DNA of 21,338 nt from assembly GCA_947175225.1 (NCBI GenBank), contig CAMWLX010000015.1:1-21338 (forward strand), in the 5' to 3' direction. The notes beneath the pieces are model-generated. The model did not search any database. It was not told where the DNA came from and saw nothing but the letters and a program-made list of their open reading frames with translations. The DNA is from an uncultured Porphyromonadaceae bacterium (GTDB lineage: Bacteria > Bacteroidota > Bacteroidia > Bacteroidales > Muribaculaceae). The position numbers were made by a program, and so were the translations under genes. Below are positions 15,188 to 21,338 of the stretch, in pieces (positions within the stretch are counted from its first letter, which is position 1; each line of letters starts with the position of its first letter).

Positions 15188-16558
15188 TTATTTGAATTGC
15201 CAATAGTCGAAGTTGAAGAGTTCGGGACCTTTTCTGCCTTTGAAGACGAGATAGAGGTCGTGGATTCCGGTGGCATCTATCTGAGTGGGGGTTTCGATGT
15301 AGGCGAAATTTTCCCAGCTTCCTGTGCCGGGAACTTTCAGATCTGCTACCAATGGACCATCTACAGAGTCAATATGCACTTCAATATTTCCACCACGCAA
15401 GCCACTGGCAGCTGATGCACAGAAGGTCTTGGGATTAAAGTTTCTGAAATCTACATTTGCAACTTTCAGATAGTCACCGTTGTGGATATCGGAGATATAT
15501 ACTCCTTCTTTTACGTTCTGACGTGAAGATAGCCCTTGTGACCAAGCCATTGTCTCTGCCTCTACCCTATTGTATGGGTCAAGGGTTCCAATTGCGGGAG
15601 CACCCTCTTTGGTTGGGAGGATCTCAGGGAATGTTCCATTAGCATTGTATTCGAAAGGCTCAACGCAGAAACTGCGACCAAAACCGCCTCCACCCGGGAG
15701 ATTGCCAGTGTGATAGAAGAAGTAAGATTTTCCTTTATAGTCAGTCACGCCACAATGGTTTGTGAACGAACCGGTCTCGTCTTTCTGCGGCATGATAGTT
15801 CCCATATATTTCCAAGGACCTGTCGGGCTGTCGCTCATGGAATATGCTATGTGTTCAGGAATGCCACCGGCTGCATAAAGCATGTAGTATTTTCCATTTC
15901 TCTTATAGAACCAGGGACCTTCAGTATATGAGCTATTATATTTTTTACCCGGCTCCATAGGGACTTCTTTACCGGGACCGAAACCGGCAGCATCGGGAAC
16001 AAGTTTCTGCACCTCACCATCGAAGGAAATCATATCATCGTTAAGCTTGACATAATAGATTGTCGGGTTGCCCCAATATAAATATGCCTGACCATCATCA
16101 TCGATAAAGCAAGTTGGGTCAATGAAATCCCAGCTTCCGTCGGCAAGGGGTTTTCCGATGGCATCTTTGAAAGGACCTGTCGGGGAATCACCAACTGCCA
16201 CACCGATAGCCATTGCTCCTGTAAGTTTGGAATGAAGAGGCACATAGAAATAGAATTTGCCGTTGCGTTCTACACATTGTGGGGCCCAAGCACGGTCATC
16301 GCCCCAAGAGAAATCCTCTATAGCGAGTGGAGAGCCATGGTCGGTCCAGTTTACCATATCATCAGTGGAATATACACGCCACTCCTGCATCCAGAAGAAG
16401 TCGGCACCTTTTTCGTCGTGACCTGTATAGACGTAAAGGCGATCGCCATGAACCATGGGAGCCGGGTCAGTGGTGTAGTTAGTTTGGACACAGGGATTAT
16501 CTGCTACGGCTGAAGCCATAGCCAGTAAAAAAGACAGGGATAACAGGGATTTTTTCAT
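15188..16558 (-). CDS. GH43 glycosidase with C-terminal CBM6-like domain, paralogue of the 9220-10545 gene
   Basis: The product (456 residues) is exported by a signal peptide (M-K-K-S-L-L ... A-V-A-D). The GH43 propeller spans about residues 22-320 with catalytic base Asp31 in Y-T-T-D-P-A-P, pKa-modulator Asp147 in D-F-I-D-P-T and acid Glu213 in Y-T-E-G-P-W. A CBM6-like module occupies about 340-456. The likely role is release of arabinofuranose or xylose from xylan side chains. Its start codon overlaps the GH31 stop by 4 bases (ATGA on the minus strand), indicating translational coupling. Compared with the paralogue it has an insertion after the Asp147 region (K-K-Y-N-S-S-Y) and a glycine-rich loop (G-G-G-G-F-G-R), suggesting a different specificity. 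Confidence 0.9.
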   Translation of the reverse strand: MKKSLLSLSFLLAMASAVADNPCVQTNYTTDPAPMVHGDRLYVYTGHDEKGADFFWMQEWRVYSTDDMVNWTDHGSPLAIEDFSWGDDRAWAPQCVERNGKFYFYVPLHSKLTGAMAIGVAVGDSPTGPFKDAIGKPLADGSWDFIDPTCFIDDDGQAYLYWGNPTIYYVKLNDDMISFDGEVQKLVPDAAGFGPGKEVPMEPGKKYNSSYTEGPWFYKRNGKYYMLYAAGGIPEHIAYSMSDSPTGPWKYMGTIMPQKDETGSFTNHCGVTDYKGKSYFFYHTGNLPGGGGFGRSFCVEPFEYNANGTFPEILPTKEGAPAIGTLDPYNRVEAETMAWSQGLSSRQNVKEGVYISDIHNGDYLKVANVDFRNFNPKTFCASAASGLRGGNIEVHIDSVDGPLVADLKVPGTGSWENFAYIETPTQIDATGIHDLYLVFKGRKGPELFNFDYWQFK

Positions 16559-18963
16559 ATTTTGATTTTTGTTTTTTTGCCTTTGTAGTCTATGTTCTTA
16601 GTCTTGCCGGCTTTGCGGATGGTCATTTTTCTTGATTTGGGAGCTTCGGGATAGGTGCCTTCTGCGTCTGAAATTGTCAGCACTCCTTTAGCATCGTCCC
16701 AATTCATTTTGATGCGGGTAAATTCCCCTTTTTCGAAGTCGTAAGTTTCTCCATCATCGTCATAGAGAGTAAACTCAGCATCGTTGCCGGGATAGATGTC
16801 GATGGTAATGGGTTTGCCAACCGAAGCGGCAGAGTATTCTGTTGGAGCTGTAGTTGGTATTATGCTGCCAGCTTTAACGAAGAGGGGGAGACGATTAAGG
16901 GGAGCATCGGATGATATTTGTTGACCTCCGACCAATTTCTTACCAGTCCAGAAATCATACCAATCTGAACCCACAGGAAGATATACATTTCTATTCTCAA
17001 CACCCGGATCGGTCACAGGGCAAGCCATTATGTCGCCAAACATATACTGGTCTTTTATATCATACACCTTTCTATCTTTCGGGAAGTCGAAAGCAAGAGG
17101 GCGAGCCATGCTAAAGCCGCTGCGTGTCTGTGCATCAGCCATGCTGTAGATATAGGGAAGCATCGAGTATCTGAGATTGATCATGTCGAGGATAGCATCG
17201 TAGTAAGGAGTGCCTTTCTCGCCAAAATTCCAAATTTCACGCGGAGTCTCAGTTCCGTGGCTTCGCAGTATTGGAAGGAATGTACCCCACTGGAACATAC
17301 GAGTATAAAACTCCTTGTAGGCATCATCTTTTACTCCTTCAGGAAATTCACCTTTCTGGAACCATCGTGGACTTGTCTTGACAAAGAAACAACCGATATC
17401 CGTAGTCCAATAAGGGCTACCGGAAGCAAAGTAATTGATACTTCCCGGAATCTGCTTCTTGAAAGAATCCCAAGAAGCATAAGTGTCACCGTTCCAAGAA
17501 GCAGTGGCATATCTCTGCTGGCCTGCAAAAGAGGAGCGTGTAAGATTTACTACGCGTTTTCTATCAGTCTCTGCGCGTTGATGCTCATATATGCCTTTAG
17601 CATGATTGAGAGAATATAGACATGCACGCTCAGCACCTAAAGCTTCTGACAGAACCGCATCATTTAGACGCCAACGACGCTCATGATTATCCCAAGAATA
17701 AGGAACGCCATTTTCTGGTTGGGGGAGCTGATTCCAGTCCCCGTCAAGAGGTTCGCTGCTATCACACCACCAACAGTCGAAACCATTGGAGAAGAACTCA
17801 TCATTTGCATATTTCCAATAAAGATCACGCCCTTCAGGACTGAAAGCATCATAGACTGAATGCTCAAGCATCAGACCCTTGCTTCTGAAATCCTCTTCCT
17901 CGGGACAATATTGAGGATTAGCCCAGATACTGACCATAAGTTTAGCATCATGTGCATGCACAGAGTCAGCAAGAGCTTTAGGGTCAGGATAATAATCACG
18001 GTTCATCTTCATATATCCCCAACCCTGTGGCCAATAATTCCAGTCTTGAACTATCACGTCGATTGGCACATGACGGCGTCGATACTCCTTCAGTGTATTT
18101 ATAATGTCGTCGGAAGAAACATATCTCTCCTTCGACTGGACATATCCAAACATATAGCGAGGCATCATAGCCACATTGCCGGTAAGATAGCGGTAACCTT
18201 CCACAACATTCTCCGGCATAGCACCCTTGATGAAATAATAGTCAACAGTGTTAGCGGCTTCCATCTCAAGAGTAGTCTCAAAACCTGATGAGGTCTCCCC
18301 TATTTTCATACCTGATCCTTTATCCTTGCTATCGAATTTCATGGAGCATCCAGCATCGAAAAGGAGTCCGTATCCTTCAGTAGAAACCATCATAGGAATA
18401 AATATCTTCAGATTATGCTGAGTGAGATAAAGAGTCTTGCCAAGAAGATTGACATAATCTTCCATCTGCTGTCCGAGCCCGTATAAGGCTCCATTTGCAG
18501 ACATATCGAAAGTAATGGCAAAACGCTGCTTCATGCCAAGAGTATCACGTCGCAGAATATCCTTAACTGTAACTTTACCATTGGCAGTCTCTTCCATATG
18601 GGCAGATACTTCATCGTAGATGATCTTCTCTTGCGCAACTTTCTCATATTTCCTTGGAACGTCTACTGATTCTTTCAAGAGAATACGCTTTGCTATTGGA
18701 TCGATGAAGGTCACTCCACCTTTGGCATCGACCGAGACCTCGAGCGAGTCAGAACGGTAGATGGTCATAGAGCCGGACTTCGATTCAGTTACTTTGACTT
18801 CGGTATTAGGATATACACAAACTCCGGTGGCGTTGTCGGTGACAGTGCCATCGGGGGTCCATCTGACTCTGACTATAGTCGGAGTTACGAAGTCGATATT
18901 GGGGAGTTGAGCTGAGGCAAAGAGGGAGATAAGAGAGAGAAGGAGGGTAAGGGATTTATGCAT
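16555..18963 (-). CDS. GH31 glycosidase, probably alpha-xylosidase, secreted
   Basis: The product (802 residues) has a signal peptide ending A-S-A-Q. An N-terminal beta-sandwich (about 25-220) precedes the (beta/alpha)8 domain. The nucleophile is Asp401 in F-D-C-W-W-C-D-S-S-E-P, and the acid/base is Asp493 in W-N-G-D-T-Y. The V-Q-D-W-N-Y-W-P-Q-G-W-G segment at the active-site entrance and the W-x-D-x-x-E-P signature are typical of the alpha-xylosidase side of GH31, although alpha-glucosidase or alpha-galactosidase activity is not excluded. C-terminal beta domains, including a DUF5110-like stretch with D-D-D-G-E-T-Y, follow from about residue 640. In this xylan setting it would remove alpha-D-xylose decorations. 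It overlaps the downstream GH43 gene by 4 bases and follows the leaderless GH43 gene by 159 bases. Confidence 0.9.
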   Translation of the reverse strand: MHKSLTLLLSLISLFASAQLPNIDFVTPTIVRVRWTPDGTVTDNATGVCVYPNTEVKVTESKSGSMTIYRSDSLEVSVDAKGGVTFIDPIAKRILLKESVDVPRKYEKVAQEKIIYDEVSAHMEETANGKVTVKDILRRDTLGMKQRFAITFDMSANGALYGLGQQMEDYVNLLGKTLYLTQHNLKIFIPMMVSTEGYGLLFDAGCSMKFDSKDKGSGMKIGETSSGFETTLEMEAANTVDYYFIKGAMPENVVEGYRYLTGNVAMMPRYMFGYVQSKERYVSSDDIINTLKEYRRRHVPIDVIVQDWNYWPQGWGYMKMNRDYYPDPKALADSVHAHDAKLMVSIWANPQYCPEEEDFRSKGLMLEHSVYDAFSPEGRDLYWKYANDEFFSNGFDCWWCDSSEPLDGDWNQLPQPENGVPYSWDNHERRWRLNDAVLSEALGAERACLYSLNHAKGIYEHQRAETDRKRVVNLTRSSFAGQQRYATASWNGDTYASWDSFKKQIPGSINYFASGSPYWTTDIGCFFVKTSPRWFQKGEFPEGVKDDAYKEFYTRMFQWGTFLPILRSHGTETPREIWNFGEKGTPYYDAILDMINLRYSMLPYIYSMADAQTRSGFSMARPLAFDFPKDRKVYDIKDQYMFGDIMACPVTDPGVENRNVYLPVGSDWYDFWTGKKLVGGQQISSDAPLNRLPLFVKAGSIIPTTAPTEYSAASVGKPITIDIYPGNDAEFTLYDDDGETYDFEKGEFTRIKMNWDDAKGVLTISDAEGTYPEAPKSRKMTIRKAGKTKNIDYKGKKTKIKI

Positions 18964-19122
18964 TTTTGATGATGTATGTGGAAATACGACTCCTCCGGAG
19001 CCGCTGATTTTTTTGTATTAGTCACCCCGAGCTTGCGCTCGGGGTTAACAAGATAGTCAGCCCCTCGGACTGATTTTTGCAGTTACGGATGACTGCGGGA
19101 CGCATGCGGAGATTGCTAACTG
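18964..19122. other. spacer with a cluster of three short hairpins
   Basis: Three palindromes lie within about 90 bases. The first is at 18987-19003 (7-position stem, one G-U in minus-strand RNA). The second is at 19025-19044 (CCCCGAGC/GCTCGGGG, perfect 8-base stem; GCAA loop in minus-strand RNA). The third is at 19057-19073 (7-position stem with one G-U). The first and third are both followed on the plus strand by CTGATTTTT. An outer 7-base pairing GCAGTTA/TAACTGC (19079-19085 with 19117-19123) brackets the end of the upstream gene. No promoter match was found here. Confidence 0.65.
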
Positions 19123-20103
19123 CTATGCGTTGCCGCCGCCGTCGATGGTTTGGATCTTGCCGTTTTCGTCGAAGGTCAGTTCGCAGACTTTTAGGCTACG
19201 GAGCCATGATTTGCCGCCTGAGGGTACACTGTCATGATGGAACAGATACCATTTGCCGTTATACTCGATGATGCTGTGGTGGGTGGTCCAGCCTACTACC
19301 GGAGTGAGAATTTCACCTTGATATACGAAAGGTCCGTAAGGATTGTCGCCTACTGCGTAGCAGAGGAGATGGCTGTCGCCGGTAGAGTATGAGAAGTAAT
19401 ACTTACCGTTCATCTTGTGCACCCATGATGCTTCAAAGAAGCGGTGTGGGTCATCAGCACGCAGAGGATTGCCGTCTTCATCCACAACCTGGATGGGACG
19501 CGGTTCTTCAGCAAACTGAAGCATGTCTTTGCTCAGGCGCGCACAACGGCTTGGAAGCGACGGTTCTGCCCCCTCTGGAAGGTATGCACTCTCGAGGGCC
19601 TTGTTGTCTTTATAACGCTGAAGCTGTCCGCCCCAAAGACCACCAAAATAGAGGTAATATTCGCCTCCATCTTTCAATACGCAGATATCCATTGAATAAC
19701 TTCCACGGATTGGATCAGGCTCAGCAATGAAGGGACCTTCAGGACGGTCGGCAATGGCTACACCGATGCGGAAAATATCGTTCTTATCCTTGAGTGGGAA
19801 ATATAGATAGTACTTTCCATCTTTCTCAGCGCAGTCGCAGTCCCAAAGCTGACGGCCTGCCCATGGAATGTCGGCAATGTCGAGGGCTTTACCGTGGTCA
19901 GTCACTTTTCCGGTCATTGGGTCGCCGTCGATGGAGAGGACGTGCATGTCTTTCATGACGTATTGGTCGCCATTGTCGTTTTCTACGTTCTCACATTCCC
20001 AGTCGTGGGATGGGTAGATGTAGATCTTGCCATTGAAGATGTGTACACTGGGGTCGGCCATGTAGTCGGCCGGGAAGAGGTATCTTTTTTCGGGAGTTTG
20101 CAT
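19123..20103 (-). CDS. GH43 beta-xylosidase-like enzyme without a signal peptide
   Basis: The product (326 residues) is a single-domain GH43 propeller with no appended module. Acidic residues are Asp17 in M-A-D-P-S (base), Asp139 in Y-S-M-D-I-C (pKa modulator) and Glu224 in F-F-E-A-S-W (acid). The overall pattern (L-F-P-A-D-Y-M-A-D-P-S near the N-terminus, T-T-H-H-S-I near residue 281) resembles Bacteroides GH43 subfamily 1 beta-xylosidases. The N-terminus M-Q-T-P-E-K has no hydrophobic stretch, and the codons before it lie in a repeat region, so the enzyme probably works in the cytoplasm on short xylo-oligosaccharides or follows an unrecognised route. It lies 72 bases after the GH10 gene. 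Confidence 0.9.
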   Translation of the reverse strand: MQTPEKRYLFPADYMADPSVHIFNGKIYIYPSHDWECENVENDNGDQYVMKDMHVLSIDGDPMTGKVTDHGKALDIADIPWAGRQLWDCDCAEKDGKYYLYFPLKDKNDIFRIGVAIADRPEGPFIAEPDPIRGSYSMDICVLKDGGEYYLYFGGLWGGQLQRYKDNKALESAYLPEGAEPSLPSRCARLSKDMLQFAEEPRPIQVVDEDGNPLRADDPHRFFEASWVHKMNGKYYFSYSTGDSHLLCYAVGDNPYGPFVYQGEILTPVVGWTTHHSIIEYNGKWYLFHHDSVPSGGKSWLRSLKVCELTFDENGKIQTIDGGGNA

Positions 20104-20110
20104 TTTTATA

Positions 20111-20165
20111 GGGGCTTTAGGGGCTCTAAGGGCTTTAAGGGGCTTAAAGACACTTAGGGCTTTAT
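20111..20165. repeat. degenerate tandem repeat of about nine bases (GGGGCTTTA type)
   Basis: Six units with a 9-10 base period can be read: GGGGCTTTA, GGGGCTCTAA, GGGCTTTAA, GGGGCTTAA, a diverged AGACACTTA, and GGGCTTTAT. The array fills most of the GH10-GH43 spacer and ends 7 bases before the GH43 start codon, so it forms that gene's leader in a joint transcript. In part it can pair with itself (CTTTAAG with CTTAAAG). Confidence 0.8.
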
Positions 20166-20175
20166 TAATAATTGA

Positions 20176-21294
20176 TTAGTTTTCGAGTTCTTTTTGCATG
20201 AAGGGCTTCATGTTGTATTGGCGGTCGAAGAGGAGGGGGTAGTCGGTGCGACCGGGGATTGGGAAGCCATTTTTCCAGGACATGCCGTCGGTAGTGCCCC
20301 ACCAAGTGACGCGGGAAATCTTGTCGGCATGCTTTTTATAGAGTGCCAACACCTGTGCCATGCGGTCGTTCCATTCTTTGCTGACATCTTCGGGAAGACC
20401 GTCGGGATACACGTTGAATTTCTTCATAGCTTCGCGACGCTCTTCAGGCTTCATGCGGAACATTGAGCCAACGTCGGCGCTCATTTGGACTGTCGGGAGT
20501 GCTGACATGTCAAGTTCTGTAATCATGACATTGCAACCGGTGCCTGCAAAGTCAATGATACTCTTTTCGTATTCATACATCTCAGGATAGTCCATACCTA
20601 TATGGCTTTGCATACCGATACCATCGATGCGCAGTCCACGCTTCTTTAGATCGTTGACAATCTTTACGTATGCTTCGCGTTTGCCTGGCTTGAACATTGA
20701 GAAGTCGTTGATGTAGAGTTCAGCGTCGGGGTCAGCTTCATGGGCGTATTGGAATGCGAGAGGAATGTATTCTTCGCCAAGAATACGATAGAAAGGAGAC
20801 TTGCGATAGCTGCCATCATCTTCTATGGCTTCATTGACCACGTCCCAACCTTTGATCTTGCCCTTATAGCGTCCGACTACGGCATAGATGTGATCTTTCA
20901 TGCGCTGCTTGAGAACTTCCGGACTTACATCGTTGCCATCTTTGTCTTTTGGGAACCATGGGGCAAGCTGAGAGTGCCATACAAGGGCATGGCCTATGAT
21001 TGCCATATTGCGGTCTTCACCATATTTTACAAATTTATCAGCATCATCCCAGAAAAATTCACCTTCCTTGGGCTGAATTTCGCCATTTTTCATGCAGTTT
21101 TCAGCCACAATGGAGTTGAAGTGAAGGCTTACGATGGAGTCTGCTTTCGGGTCAAGTCCATTTACGTGGCGAACCGGGATTGCGGCTCCGATAAGGAAGT
21201 CGTCTTTGAAGTGGTCTTTGACAGTCTTGATCTCAGCTGAGGAAGAGAAGGCGACTGCGAGAGTCAAAGAGGATAAAATTAGAAATTTATTCAT
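20176..21294 (-). CDS. GH10 endo-1,4-beta-xylanase, secreted
   Basis: The product (372 residues) cuts the beta-1,4-xylan backbone. Its signal peptide ends near F-S-S-S-A, and no lipobox cysteine is present, so a periplasmic or secreted location is more likely than a surface lipoprotein. The whole mature protein is a GH10 (beta/alpha)8 domain of normal size. The substrate-binding G-H-A-L-V-W-H-S-Q segment, the acid/base Glu155 in W-D-V-V-N-E-A and the nucleophile Glu260 in I-T-E-L-D-M-S are all present, as is the C-terminal W-W-G-T-T-D-G-M-S-W block. No carbohydrate-binding insertion is seen. It is the first gene of the visible minus-strand run; its promoter probably lies beyond the 44 bases remaining before the window end. 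Confidence 0.95.
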   Translation of the reverse strand: MNKFLILSSLTLAVAFSSSAEIKTVKDHFKDDFLIGAAIPVRHVNGLDPKADSIVSLHFNSIVAENCMKNGEIQPKEGEFFWDDADKFVKYGEDRNMAIIGHALVWHSQLAPWFPKDKDGNDVSPEVLKQRMKDHIYAVVGRYKGKIKGWDVVNEAIEDDGSYRKSPFYRILGEEYIPLAFQYAHEADPDAELYINDFSMFKPGKREAYVKIVNDLKKRGLRIDGIGMQSHIGMDYPEMYEYEKSIIDFAGTGCNVMITELDMSALPTVQMSADVGSMFRMKPEERREAMKKFNVYPDGLPEDVSKEWNDRMAQVLALYKKHADKISRVTWWGTTDGMSWKNGFPIPGRTDYPLLFDRQYNMKPFMQKELEN

Positions 21295-21338
21295 AATGAA
21301 CTTTAGATCCTATATTGATGAATCTTATAAGTCTTATA
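21295..21338. other. short AT-rich leader of the GH10 gene, cut by the window end
   Basis: Forty-four AT-rich bases precede the GH10 start. No TAnnTTTG match is present on the minus strand here, so the transcript start or an upstream co-transcribed gene must lie outside the window. Confidence 0.4.

Noticed and set aside
16536..16548. A 13-base match to part of the I-SceI homing endonuclease site
   Set aside because: It lies inside the signal-peptide codons of the GH43 gene, differs from the full site at its end, and the related gene at 9220-10545 has a diverged version; a chance match.
20740..21240. Open frame of 166 codons on the plus strand inside the GH10 gene
   Set aside because: It is antisense to catalytic GH10 sequence with both glutamates in place; a shadow frame.

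Overview
The window looks like a chromosomal segment of a gut-type Bacteroidota bacterium, most likely order Bacteroidales. The evidence is an outer-membrane beta-barrel receptor of the Bacteroidota type, a LytS/LytTR two-component pair with a periplasmic TPR-like sensor, a dense run of plant-glycan glycoside hydrolases with signal peptides, AT-rich spacers without Shine-Dalgarno sequences, and candidate promoters resembling the Bacteroidales TTTG / TAnnTTTG type. The family is uncertain (Bacteroidaceae or Muribaculaceae are possible).

Left block (188-6697, plus strand): a sensor histidine kinase and a LytTR response regulator overlap by 4 bases. A multi-membrane-span flippase-like protein (LPG-synthase transmembrane family) follows. 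After a 134-base spacer comes an outer-membrane TonB-receptor-like beta-barrel protein with an N-terminal carboxypeptidase-regulatory-like domain and plug. That spacer is bounded by a long inverted repeat (20-base arms, 18 matching, 82 bases between), which makes it a candidate invertible promoter.

A convergent intergenic region (6698-6842) carries a strong bidirectional terminator, a second hairpin and a three-copy 7-base tandem repeat.

Right block (6843-21294, minus strand): eight glycoside hydrolases, read right to left: GH10 endo-xylanase, GH43 beta-xylosidase-like enzyme without a signal peptide, GH31 (probably alpha-xylosidase), GH43-CBM6, GH97 of the retaining type, then a terminator and a candidate promoter, GH95, a second GH43-CBM6, and a GH146/GH127-type beta-L-arabinofuranosidase. 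Catalytic residues can be located in all eight. Together the set fits dismantling of a highly decorated xylan such as cereal glucuronoarabinoxylan. GH10 would cut the backbone; GH43, GH146, GH31, GH97 and GH95 would strip arabinose, xylose, galactose and fucose or L-galactose; the GH43 without a signal peptide would release xylose. No SusC/SusD pair, alpha-glucuronidase, esterase or dedicated regulator is visible, so this is probably one arm of a larger polysaccharide utilisation locus continuing beyond 21338.

The spacers within the hydrolase run are full of short palindromes and tandem repeats (13009-13312, 15065-15187, 18964-19122, 20104-20175). No tRNA, rRNA, CRISPR array, transposase or phage gene was seen.
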